Assembly: GCA_964511535.1 (NCBI GenBank)
Contig: CAZEFW010000023.1
Span: 8,400 to 72,399, forward strand
Source: CAZCFB01 sp964511535
GTDB taxonomy: Bacteria > Myxococcota_A > Polyangia > GCA-2747355 > CAZCFB01
DNA: 64,000 nucleotides
Reading direction: 5' to 3'
The position numbers and the translations under genes were made by a program. The notes under the pieces are model-generated. The model saw nothing but the letters and a program-made list of their open reading frames with translations, made no database searches and had not been told where the DNA came from. Positions 1-7,402 of this stretch are shown one piece after another; position 1 is the stretch's first letter; every line of letters begins with the position of its first letter.

Positions 1-1423
1 TGCGCCTGGACCGCCCCTTGGTCTTCTTCTTCTCGGCGTCGATCCACCCCATCAAAAAGAGCGACCAGCTGTCCGGATCGGAGAACTCGTCCTCACCCGG
101 CAGCGGGGGCACCTCGCCCGGCTTGAGCGGCTGGACCAGGTCGGCCGTGGCCAGCACCACCAACTCGGTCTCCTTGCGCCGCGCCTCGGTGCGGCGGAAG
201 AGCATGCCGATGACCGGGATGTCGCCCAGCAGCGGGACCTTGCTGTTGACGTTCTCGATCTTGTCCGTGAGCAGCCCCGCGATGGCGAAGCTCTGGCCGC
301 TGCGCAGGCGGATGGTGGTCTCGCTCAGGCGCGTGGTGAGGCCTGGCACGCTGACGCCGCCGATGGTGATGCCGCCGGAGTTGTCCTTGTCGCTCACCAC
401 CACCGTCACCTTCATCTCGATGGTCTTGTTGCCCAGCACCGTGGGCGCCACGTTCAGCTGCACGCCGTACTTCTTGTACTCGATGCCGATCTGGCCCAGC
501 CCCGACGGGATGGGCACCGGGAACTCGCCGCCGCTGAGGAACCGCCCCTGCTGGCCCGAGTAGGCCACCATGGTGGGCTCGCTGTGGATCTTGGCCAGGC
601 CCTTACTCTGCAGCAGGTTCAGCGCGATGCTCATGGGGAAGCTGGCCCCGGCCTGGGTGGCGAACAGCAGCCCGAAGGCGTCGGTGGAGAAGGGCGTGGC
701 GAGCAGCGGCATGGGCCCGGCCGACCCGCCGCTGCCCAGGGTGCTCCCGCCCGGCTGCAGCAGGGTGCCGGTGGTGCCGAGGTCTGGCGACAGGCTGGTG
801 TCCACCTTGGTGCCCGGCGACAACAGGCCGCCGGTGTACGTGTCCGGGCGCGACATGAAGTTCAGCCCGAGCTGGCGCAAGTAGGTCCGCGACACCTCGG
901 CCACCTTGACGCGGATCTGCACCTGCTGATCCCCGCGGATGTTGAGGAAGTTGAGCACCTTGGCGTCCACGCCCGCGGCGCGGATGTACGACATGCACAC
1001 CTTGGCGGCCCGTTCGGAGATCTCGGGGTCGCTCACCTGCCCCTTGAGCACGAGGCCGGCGCCCGCCGACTCCACGGTGATCAGCTCCTTGGGCAGAACA
1101 GAGCGGAGCTTGGCCTGGATCTCCTTGACCGGCAGCTCCACAACCACGCTGTAGCGGGTGACGTTTCCGCGGTTGCTCCAGATGGTCAGGTGGGTTTGGC
1201 CCAGGGCCTTGCCCATCACGAGCACCTGGCCCGAGACCAGCTTGATGTCGGCGATCTTGTCGTCGGCGATGGAGATCTGGCTGATCCCTCCCTCGGGGGA
1301 GACCACCTTCGATCCGTTGAGGCCGACCTTGACCTCCTGTGCGAGCGCCCCTCCTGCGGGCAGCATGAGGGTGACGAACAGCAGGGCAGCGACGAGCCAG
1401 CGAGTTTCCGTGTGAGTTCTCAA
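1..1423 (-). CDS. cpaC: Tad/Flp pilus secretin CpaC (RcpA-type), 3' end cut by window edge
   Basis: Outer-membrane secretin that would form the channel for the Flp pilus. The frame opens at a TTG codon (1423-1421) preceded by AAAGGA at about 7 nt and begins with a signal peptide (hydrophobic core WLVAALLFVTLMLPAGGALA). No in-frame stop appears before the window edge, leaving 474 codons. The C-terminal half carries the secretin signature VPLLGDIPVIGMLFR followed by ETELVVLATADLVQP. The N-terminal half contains a region like the BON/N-domains of CpaC (RVKVAEVSRTYLRQLGLNF). It is the fifth gene of a Tad operon reading leftwards (pilin, peptidase, TadE, CpaB, CpaC). The ATPase and platform genes are expected beyond the edge. 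The TTG start is chosen because it alone keeps the full signal peptide. Confidence 0.95.
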   Translation of the reverse strand, partial: MRTHTETRWLVAALLFVTLMLPAGGALAQEVKVGLNGSKVVSPEGGISQISIADDKIADIKLVSGQVLVMGKALGQTHLTIWSNRGNVTRYSVVVELPVKEIQAKLRSVLPKELITVESAGAGLVLKGQVSDPEISERAAKVCMSYIRAAGVDAKVLNFLNIRGDQQVQIRVKVAEVSRTYLRQLGLNFMSRPDTYTGGLLSPGTKVDTSLSPDLGTTGTLLQPGGSTLGSGGSAGPMPLLATPFSTDAFGLLFATQAGASFPMSIALNLLQSKGLAKIHSEPTMVAYSGQQGRFLSGGEFPVPIPSGLGQIGIEYKKYGVQLNVAPTVLGNKTIEMKVTVVVSDKDNSGGITIGGVSVPGLTTRLSETTIRLRSGQSFAIAGLLTDKIENVNSKVPLLGDIPVIGMLFRRTEARRKETELVVLATADLVQPLKPGEVPPLPGEDEFSDPDSWSLFLMGWIDAEKKKTKGRSRR

Positions 1424-1444
1424 CGTGGTGTCCTTTCGTTTGCT

Positions 1445-1486
1445 ATCGAGCATCGATTATCGACCAACGACCACCGACTATCGACT
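1445..1486. repeat. Heptamer array, ATCGACT-type, between cpaB and cpaC
   Basis: Six consecutive imperfect 7-bp units fill the space between the cpaB stop and the cpaC start: ATCGAGC, ATCGATT, ATCGACC, AACGACC, ACCGACT, ATCGACT. It lies inside an operon, so it would be transcribed. Same architecture as the other 6-8 bp arrays of this window, but with its own word. Confidence 0.8.
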
Positions 1487-1487
1487 C

Positions 1488-2456
1488 CTACTTGATAATC
1501 TTCGGCCCGCGGCGGACCGGCTTGTCATCCGCGGGCTTTGACTTCGCTGCCCGCGGGCGGCGTCGGTTGGAGCGCACCGCCGCGGCCGGGCTCTGGCCGC
1601 TGGCGAGCCCCTCGAGCAGCATGGCGTCTTGCATATCAGCCTCGGTGGAGGGCATGAACGCGGCCGGCGTGGCGCCGGGGGTGTCCACCTCCGACCTGTC
1701 CTTCGGGTTGCGCAGGATCAGATCGATGTGGCCCTCGCGCCTGGCGAGGGTGAGCCGCTCCGCCTCCTCGGGGGTCACCGACAGGGTGACCACCCCGCGG
1801 GTCTCGCGCGCGTCCTGGGACTCGCCGCCGAGCCCGCCGCCGCCCTCGGCCGCCTTCTTGCGCTGGGCGCGGCGGCGCTGGGTGATGGTGAGCGGGTCGA
1901 TGTCCTCACCCACCGCCAGCACCAGGATGTTCTGCAGCACCACCTTGGTGCTCACCCGCGGCTTGTCCTCCTCGAGGGAGGCGGTGGCGTCGCGCATGGT
2001 GGACAGCACGTCCACCCGCGCGCCGGGGAACAGCAGCCGGGCCAGGGTCACCGGGTTGTCGGTGGTGATGGCCATGGCGCGGCGGTTCTTGGTGATCAGC
2101 GGCGCGATGCCCATGCCGGAGTTCGGCTTGGACAGGTGGGTTGTGAGCACCGCCTCGCCGGGCACGAACGGGACCAGCGGCACCCGCTTGCCCTTGAGCA
2201 CGTCCTCGACCTTGGTGAACGCGCCGGCCGGCACCGCCGACTCGGGCCACGACGCGATCTTGAGATCATCCTTTTCCATGTGCTGGCCCGCCGGGATGCC
2301 CTTGGCGGCAACGATGATCGGCTTGACCGGCTCCTGGGAGTAGGTGCTCTCCATCACCTGCGACAGGAGGATCCCTGCCACTGCGGCGAAGATGATCGCC
2401 GCCACCATGAATCCGATGGTCCCCAGCGACGAGGGCCGTTTCGATTTGTCGTCCAT
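1488..2456 (-). CDS. cpaB: Flp pilus assembly protein CpaB (RcpC)
   Basis: 322-residue periplasmic assembly factor of the Tad pilus. One N-terminal membrane segment (about residues 11-31, rich in A/I/V/G) anchors it. A SAF-like domain follows (IIVAAKGIPAGQHMEKDDL, about 47-65) and then the RcpC/CpaB core with RAMAITTDNPVTLARLLFPG and VDVLSTM. The C-terminal tail is Lys/Arg-rich and probably disordered. It lies 21 nt after tadE and 64 nt before cpaC, with a GGAGGAG-type site ahead of the ATG. Order and spacing support one transcript with the pilin and secretin. Confidence 0.95.
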   Translation of the reverse strand: MDDKSKRPSSLGTIGFMVAAIIFAAVAGILLSQVMESTYSQEPVKPIIVAAKGIPAGQHMEKDDLKIASWPESAVPAGAFTKVEDVLKGKRVPLVPFVPGEAVLTTHLSKPNSGMGIAPLITKNRRAMAITTDNPVTLARLLFPGARVDVLSTMRDATASLEEDKPRVSTKVVLQNILVLAVGEDIDPLTITQRRRAQRKKAAEGGGGLGGESQDARETRGVVTLSVTPEEAERLTLARREGHIDLILRNPKDRSEVDTPGATPAAFMPSTEADMQDAMLLEGLASGQSPAAAVRSNRRRPRAAKSKPADDKPVRRGPKIIK

Positions 2457-2477
2457 TCTCTGTTCAGTCTCCTCCGC

Positions 2478-2918
2478 TCAGAAGGGCATGGTCGCCCGCG
2501 CCCTCAGGGTGGCCAGCTTGATGCCGTGGGACTGATTGTAACTCTTGTTGCCGATGATCCCGCCGTAAACACACTCCACTCTTACTTCAAGAGAGGTGAC
2601 CTCGGTGAAGCCCGGCTCCTTCTGCCACTTGGGAATGGTCTTCCACGAGGTACACCACTTGAGCGTGTTGCCGAGCTTCTTCTTCACGATGCCGGTGGTG
2701 CAGGCCGAGGTTGGCTTGCGCGCCAGGGCGCAGATGCGCGCCGCGTCGTAGGCCGCGCCGTCCAGCATGAAGCGCACCATCATGGCGTGCCCCATGGCCG
2801 CGATGCCGATCAGGATCATCAACAGCACAGGTGTCACCAGCGCGAACTCCAGCGCGGTAGCGCCTCGCTCGTTCGTCGCCGCTCCCGATGAAGCGACGCG
2901 CTTCGTGCGGCGATGCAT
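2478..2918 (-). CDS. tadE: TadE-like minor pseudopilin
   Basis: 146 residues. The start is set at the ATG at 2918 because GAGGGAGGAG lies 9 nt upstream; the open frame continues further up without pilin-like sequence. The TadE signature ERGATALEFALVTPVLL (residues 17-33) leads into a single hydrophobic segment of about 20 residues, followed by MDGAA/YDAAR-type helix and a C-terminal domain with several cysteines (CALARKPTSAC, KWCTSW, VECVYGG) that may form disulfides. It is a Tad minor pilin processed by the prepilin peptidase encoded just upstream. Only one TadE-type gene is visible here, where many loci have TadE, TadF and TadG. Confidence 0.9.
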   Translation of the reverse strand: MHRRTKRVASSGAATNERGATALEFALVTPVLLMILIGIAAMGHAMMVRFMLDGAAYDAARICALARKPTSACTTGIVKKKLGNTLKWCTSWKTIPKWQKEPGFTEVTSLEVRVECVYGGIIGNKSYNQSHGIKLATLRARATMPF

Positions 2919-2955
2919 CGTCCGCGGCTCCTCCCTCTCACTCCCTCTTTTTTCC

Positions 2956-3486
2956 TTACACAAGCCCAAATTGCACCCTGTTGAACAGCGCGGCCGCCAC
3001 GGCGCCGGCGCCCAGGGCGACGGCGTACGGTGGGGCCTGATGGTGGTCACGTTTCTCGATGTCCGGGATCGACCGCAAGTACAGCGTGAGGCGCAGGTTG
3101 GTCAGGATCTGCCGGCGCTGGTCGCGAGGCGCCCTGAGCAGGAAGATCAATGACAGCAACCCGCCCACCACAGACCCGGCCAGCAACGCCTCGAGCGTGG
3201 CCAGCGGCCCGAGCCAGGCGCCGATCCCGCCCAGGAGCTTGACGTCCCCCGCGGCCACATGGCCACGGGAGAACGGGTAGAGCAACACCCCCAGGCCCAC
3301 AAGAGCGCCCGCTATGCCCCACCCAGCTGCTGGCCAACTGCCGGCCATGAACCTGGCTGCGAGTCCGGCGCACAGCATACCCACTGTGAGCCAGTTCGGG
3401 ACCTTCCGTTTGAGGAGATCGAGCACACATGCGGCCAGAAGGAGCGATAGAAAGAGCGCCCAGTGGAGCGTTTCAAGCGGAACCAT
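2956..3486 (-). CDS. cpaA: Prepilin peptidase CpaA/TadV (A24A type)
   Basis: 176 residues, polytopic. Two aspartates typical of the GxGD membrane proteases are present: D23 in CVLDLLKRKVPNWL and D81 in AAGDVKLLGG. It lacks the N-terminal methylase domain of PilD-type enzymes, which fits the short CpaA/TadV class that processes Flp and TadE/F pilins. It lies between the pilin gene (32 nt upstream) and tadE (37 nt downstream). No strong Shine-Dalgarno is seen ahead of the ATG, so translation may be coupled. Confidence 0.93.
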   Translation of the reverse strand: MVPLETLHWALFLSLLLAACVLDLLKRKVPNWLTVGMLCAGLAARFMAGSWPAAGWGIAGALVGLGVLLYPFSRGHVAAGDVKLLGGIGAWLGPLATLEALLAGSVVGGLLSLIFLLRAPRDQRRQILTNLRLTLYLRSIPDIEKRDHHQAPPYAVALGAGAVAAALFNRVQFGLV

Positions 3487-3518
3487 CGGTGCGTCGGCCC
3501 CGATCGCACCATCAGATC

Positions 3519-3692
3519 CTATGGGGGTGTGCTGACCGCGGTGGACGCCCGAGTGAACATGGTCCTCAGGCTGTTACGGAACATGAACAGCACCGTGATC
3601 AAGCCCACGGCGATGATGGCGGCGATGATGCCGTACTCCGTGGCGGAAACGGCGTCTTCCTCGCGCCACAGCCGCTTGAGCAGATTCCTCAT
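3519..3692 (-). CDS. flp: Flp-family type IVb pilin
   Basis: 57 residues. The ATG at 3692 is chosen because AGGGAG lies about 8 nt upstream and the leader then has normal length. A short basic leader (RNLLKRLWREEDA) precedes VSATEYG, where cleavage after Ala14 would leave Glu at position 5 of the mature pilin as in known Flp proteins. A 20-residue hydrophobic helix (IIAAIIAVGLITVLFMF) and a short polar tail follow. It is the major structural subunit of the Tad pilus and first gene of the visible operon. Confidence 0.93.
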   Translation of the reverse strand: MRNLLKRLWREEDAVSATEYGIIAAIIAVGLITVLFMFRNSLRTMFTRASTAVSTPP

Positions 3693-3866
3693 TTGTTCTC
3701 TCCCTGTTGCTGTTGGACTCGTACCGGTCACCACACCTCAGGAGACCGGACCAAGCCTGGTAACGTCACCTGAAGACTATGCTATCTCGAAAAAGGAATT
3801 GGGTGAAGGGGCTGGATGGAGGTACCGGGCGGCGGAGTCGTACCCGCCACCCGGGGCGCGGAGCCG
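3693..3866. other. Intergenic region upstream of the Tad operon
   Basis: 174 nt between the flp start and the stop of the preceding same-strand lipoprotein gene. It should hold the Tad operon promoter. I could not recognise a confident -35/-10 or -24/-12 pair, and saw no terminator with a T-run. Confidence 0.5.
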
Positions 3867-5447
3867 CTAACGGGGCAGCAGCGCGCTCAGGTTCTCCATG
3901 CCCAGCCGGACGCGGAACCACACGTCGTAGGCCCGACGCGGGCCGTTGTCGGTGACCAGGCCCACACTACGGAGCACGGTTCCGCCGGCGTGCCGCACGG
4001 CCTCGCTGCGCACCTGCAGGGTGATGGCGCGGATGCCGTTGCCGGCCAGGGTGGAGATCTCACCGGGCTGGGAGATGCCGTCCTGGTTGCTGTCAACCCA
4101 CACCAGCAGGCTGGCGTAGGCCGGGTCCGCCGCGTCCACGCGGCCGTCCTTGTTGCTGTCCAGGGCGCGCACAGACTCGACGCCGTCGTAGCAGGCGCGG
4201 CCAGCGCAGTTGCCCTTGTCGGCCAGCAGCTCGTTGACGGAGGTGATGGCGCCGTCGCCGTCACGGTCCATGGCCAGGAAACCCTCGCGGGCGCCGGCCC
4301 AGGTGGTGCGCTGCTGGGTGCCGTCGCCGAGCAGGTCGAAGCTCACGCGGTTGGCGGTCAGGGTCAGGCCGTCGTTGTCCAGGTCGATGACCAGCGGGTC
4401 GCCGCCGCCGCCGCCGCCGCAGGGCGCGGTCTGCCGGCGCTGGAACAGCTCGTTGCGCAGGATCTGCACCTGGGTGGAGATGCCCTTCTTGATCCCGCTC
4501 TCACGCTTGATCTCTGCCTGCTTGTAAGCGTCGCTCAGGGTGGAGATGTCCTCGGTCTTGCAGACGCCGTGCTCCTTCATGTAGGCCGTGACCTTGGCCA
4601 GGGCGGAGGCCTTGACCTGCTGGGCGATGGCGTCGGTGTTGACCACGCAGCTGGTGACCTGGGACAGGGCCCAGGCGCGCAGGCTCAGCACGATCTTGAC
4701 GCCCTGGGTGACGCCCAGGTTGTAGGCCACTTCGTAGACGTTCGCCTTGGTGTCGCACTGGGCGGCCGCCTTGAGCTCGTGGGTGGCGTACAGGGTCGCG
4801 AGGGTGGAGCCGTACTGGGTCGCCGTGTGCTTCCACGCCAGGATGAACTGCTGACCGACCTTGGCCAGATCCTTGTATTTGCTGGCGATGTAGGCCTCCA
4901 TCTTGCTCTTGTTCGCGCTGATGGCGCCGGCCACCTTGGCGGCCACGGCCTCGGCCATCTTCTCGCAAGAGGTGCCCTTCTGGCCCGGGGCCAGCAGGGG
5001 GCACTTGTAGTACTTCTGCTGCTCGCTCTTGGACAGGAGCTGATCCTGGGTGACCACATCACCGGTCTTGGTGGTGGTCCCGGTGTCCATGCCCGGCAGC
5101 GGCCGACAGGTCACCTTGCCCGAGGCGTCCTTTGAGCACATGTTGCTGTCGGAGAGCTTGGCCAGGGAGGAGGTGTCGATTCCCTGGGCCTTGAGGTCGG
5201 TCTCCATCTGAGCCAGGACCTGCTTGATGCCCGCGGGGCGAGCGAGCTGGATCTCCACCACGGTGGCGGCCAGCACCTTCTTCAACTCTGCGTCGGGCAG
5301 ATCCTGCAGCGTCCGGGTCCCTTCAGGGGTCACGGCGTCTTTGGGGTTGTCAGACCACCCCTCGTCCCCTTCTTCTCCGCAGGCCATGAATCCCATGACA
5401 AGCAAGGAGCAAATCAGCACCGGCAAGACCTTTTTGACTCGTTTCAT
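3867..5447 (-). CDS. Lipoprotein with RTX-like EF-hand calcium-binding region
   Basis: 526 residues. The start at 5447 is supported by AAGGAC just upstream and by the signal sequence MKRVKKVLPVLICSLLVMG ending in FMAC, a lipobox-like site. The middle is helical and contains cysteines, with no recognised domain. From about residue 349 comes DPLVIDLDNDGLTLTANRV, the form seen in C-terminal regions of RTX/FrpC-like proteins, then Asp-rich loops DRDGDG, DSNKDG and DSNQDG (to about 465), each followed by an acidic helix start. Four candidate Ca2+ loops are visible. A run of six or seven glycines just before this region looks like a linker. Function unknown; it is probably a surface lipoprotein. 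It is transcribed toward the Tad operon from a possible sigma-54 promoter. Confidence 0.8.
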   Translation of the reverse strand: MKRVKKVLPVLICSLLVMGFMACGEEGDEGWSDNPKDAVTPEGTRTLQDLPDAELKKVLAATVVEIQLARPAGIKQVLAQMETDLKAQGIDTSSLAKLSDSNMCSKDASGKVTCRPLPGMDTGTTTKTGDVVTQDQLLSKSEQQKYYKCPLLAPGQKGTSCEKMAEAVAAKVAGAISANKSKMEAYIASKYKDLAKVGQQFILAWKHTATQYGSTLATLYATHELKAAAQCDTKANVYEVAYNLGVTQGVKIVLSLRAWALSQVTSCVVNTDAIAQQVKASALAKVTAYMKEHGVCKTEDISTLSDAYKQAEIKRESGIKKGISTQVQILRNELFQRRQTAPCGGGGGGDPLVIDLDNDGLTLTANRVSFDLLGDGTQQRTTWAGAREGFLAMDRDGDGAITSVNELLADKGNCAGRACYDGVESVRALDSNKDGRVDAADPAYASLLVWVDSNQDGISQPGEISTLAGNGIRAITLQVRSEAVRHAGGTVLRSVGLVTDNGPRRAYDVWFRVRLGMENLSALLPR

Positions 5448-5841
5448 GTCCTTTTTCTCCCGACAGTAGCTTTGGTTGACATTCTCGCTCAGAATTGCCC
5501 ACCTAATCAATGGCAAATGAATTGCCACCTTATAAAGCAAGATGTGGGCCGGATTTGGAGGGGAATTCCAAGCGCTTGAAACCATGCAGTTTTGATCGGT
5601 GGGGCCAATCATGACCGCCCTCCAAACCGCGCAAAGGTGGACTGAAGACCCCCGCATCGCGCCCAGATTGCACTCTGGATGGGGATAAATGTCCCCAGTT
5701 GGCGCGTATTAGGGTGTTCTGATATGGGATCCGCTCCCCCCCGGGATCTCGCCCAAAGATGGCCTTTGCATTTTTTCCTCAATGAAAGCATGATCATGGG
5801 CCAGATTTTCCACATGGATCATAGAGCGCGGAGGTGAGGAC
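5448..5841. other. 394-nt divergent intergenic region, AT-richer than neighbours
   Basis: Separates the EF-hand lipoprotein gene (minus) from the ABM gene (plus). It is noticeably less GC-rich than the surrounding coding sequence and holds a palindromic -24/-12-like element at 5511-5527 and, just after it, CACCTTATAAAG (5526-5537). No coding frame with protein-like composition was found. Confidence 0.6.
5511..5527. promoter_or_regulatory. Palindromic sigma-54-like (-24/-12) element
   Basis: TGGCAAATGAATTGCCA reads as a GG-N10-GC sigma-54 promoter core on both strands. On the minus strand (TGGCAATTCATTTGC) the predicted start would be near 5501, giving a 5' leader of about 54 nt for the EF-hand lipoprotein gene. 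On the plus strand it would lie about 300 nt from the ABM gene. The match to consensus TGGCAC-N5-TTGC is seen in the sequence; use by sigma-54 is inference. It could instead be an operator. Confidence 0.5.
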
Positions 5842-6165
5842 ATGTACGTCGTGTGTGTGACAGTTTTTGTCAAACCGGGGAATGAGCAGGGGTTTATCGA
5901 GGCCACGAAGAAGAATCACCAGGGGACGCTCAGCGAGCCCGGCGCGCTCCGATTCGACGTTTTGCAGAAGGTAGATGACCCGGGGCAGTTCTTCCTGTAC
6001 GAGGTGTACCGGGACGCCGATGCGTTCGCGGCGCACCAGCAAACCGAGCATTACGCCACCTGGAAAGCGACCGTGGCAGACTGGATGGCCCAGCCGCGTC
6101 AGGGGGTCAAGCACAACAGCATCTTTCCGGCAGGGGAGGAGGGATCATGGAGTTCAGCTTCCTGA
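5842..6165 (+). CDS. ABM-family (antibiotic biosynthesis monooxygenase-like) protein
   Basis: 107 residues. The ATG has GGAGGTGAGGAC directly upstream. The sequence follows the small ferredoxin-like ABM fold (YgiN/LsrG group): MYVVCVTVFVKPGNEQGF, then EPGALRFDVLQKVDDPGQFFLYEVYRD and HQQTEHYATWKATV. Family members act as cofactor-free quinol monooxygenases or on small quorum-signal derivatives; the substrate cannot be read here. Its last 19 nt overlap the start of the alcohol dehydrogenase gene, so the two are almost certainly co-translated and may act on the same metabolite. Confidence 0.88.
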   Translation: MYVVCVTVFVKPGNEQGFIEATKKNHQGTLSEPGALRFDVLQKVDDPGQFFLYEVYRDADAFAAHQQTEHYATWKATVADWMAQPRQGVKHNSIFPAGEEGSWSSAS

Positions 6166-7295
6166 CATCGTCCAACATCACCTTCGGGCCGGGGGCGGTA
6201 CAGGGCTTGCCAGCCCTCGGTTCCAGCGCCTTGCTGGTGCTGGGGCGATCCGAATCGCCGCGTAACGAGGGCCTGGAGCAGCAGATCCGGGCCCTGGTGG
6301 AGGTGGGCGCGGTGGCGCGCTGTACTCGCGAACCCACGGTGCAGGAGGTTGACGACGCGGTGGAGGCCGCGCGGCGCGGATCCTGCGACTGGGTTGTCGG
6401 GGCTGGCGGCGGTGCGGTCATCGACTGCGCCAAGGCAGCATCGGCCATGATGAGCAACCCGGGCTCCCTGGAGGACTACCTGGAGGGGGTGGGCAAGGAG
6501 CTGCCCATCGATGAGATCCCGGCGCCCATGGTGGCGGTGCCCACCACCGCGGGCACCGGCGCCGAGGTGACCAAGAACGCGGTGATCAGCGGCCCGGGCT
6601 ACAAGAAGAGCGTGCGCTCGCCCATGATGATCCCGAGCGTGGCCCTGGTGGATCCCGAGCTGACTCACTCCATGCCCCCCGAGGTCACGGCCTCGTGCGG
6701 CATGGACGCCATGGTCCAGTGCGTGGAGTCATACCTGTCACGCAACGCCTCTCCTCTGACCGACGGGCTGGCCCTGCAGGGCATGGCCGCGGCGGGCCGG
6801 AGTCTGGCGCGGGCTTGCAAAGACGGTGGAGACGTGGAGGCCCGACAGGACATGGCGTTGGCCAGCCTGCTGGGCGGCATCTGCCTGGCCAACGCCGGCC
6901 TCGGCGCGGTGCACGGCTTCGCCTCGCCCCTGGGCGCCCTGTTCCCCATCCCCCACGGCGTGGCCTGCGCCGCACTGTTCCCCCAGGTATTGTGGGCCAA
7001 CATGGAGGCGAGCAAGGGGACCGAGCAGGAGGCGCGGCTGCTGCAGCGCACGGCTGCGGTGTCGCGGGCGCTGGGCGCCAGCGTGGCGGCCGAGGACCTG
7101 GCAGCCGCCCAGGAAGGCCTGGAGTGGATCGCCAGCCTGCAGCAGGAGATCAGCATCCCCCGGCTCTCGGCGGTGGGTATCACCCGGGAGGATTTCCCGA
7201 AGCTGGTGCAGGGCGCGCGCGGATCGAGCATGCGCTACAACCCGGTGGAGCTGAGTGATGAGCAGCTCACGGTGATCCTGGAGGCGGCGTTTTAG
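6147..7295 (+). CDS. Iron-type (group III) alcohol dehydrogenase
   Basis: 382 residues, PF00465-type fold. The dinucleotide loop is GAGGGAVIDCAKA (about residues 88-100) and PTTAGTGAEVTKNAV follows. Of the usual metal ligands, D187 (GMDAMVQ), H256 (GAVHGF) and H270 (IPHGV) are present. The usual second ligand His is Gln191, and the His four residues after H256 is Ser. From memory a bacterial subgroup carries this Gln, so this is a subfamily trait rather than decay. It starts inside the ABM gene with GGAGGAGGG upstream. The substrate is unknown; a small alcohol or aldehyde linked to the ABM reaction is inferred. Confidence 0.9.
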   Translation: MEFSFLTSSNITFGPGAVQGLPALGSSALLVLGRSESPRNEGLEQQIRALVEVGAVARCTREPTVQEVDDAVEAARRGSCDWVVGAGGGAVIDCAKAASAMMSNPGSLEDYLEGVGKELPIDEIPAPMVAVPTTAGTGAEVTKNAVISGPGYKKSVRSPMMIPSVALVDPELTHSMPPEVTASCGMDAMVQCVESYLSRNASPLTDGLALQGMAAAGRSLARACKDGGDVEARQDMALASLLGGICLANAGLGAVHGFASPLGALFPIPHGVACAALFPQVLWANMEASKGTEQEARLLQRTAAVSRALGASVAAEDLAAAQEGLEWIASLQQEISIPRLSAVGITREDFPKLVQGARGSSMRYNPVELSDEQLTVILEAAF

Positions 7296-7402
7296 GCGGC
7301 GGCTGCGCCGCCGAATGCCAGAATGCCAGAACGCCGGAATGCCAGGATGCCAGACCGGCTAGAATGCCAGAACGCCGGAATGCCAGGATGCCAGACCGGC
7401 TA
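7295..7402. repeat. Hairpin plus GAATGCCA octamer array with a 41-bp direct duplication
   Basis: Immediately at the dehydrogenase stop lies a perfect hairpin GGCGGC-TGC-GCCGCC (7298-7312), then octamers GAATGCCA, GAATGCCA, GAACGCCG, GAATGCCA, GGATGCCA. A 41-bp block (7321-7361) is repeated exactly at 7362-7402. Each copy ends in CTA; the second CTA is the TAG stop of the facing radical SAM gene. It therefore occupies the whole space between two convergent genes. Confidence 0.85.

Noticed and set aside
584..1495. Long plus-strand open frame opposite cpaC
   Set aside because: Composition (His/Gln/Gly-rich without pattern) is that of an antisense frame in high-GC DNA; the minus strand has an unmistakable secretin.
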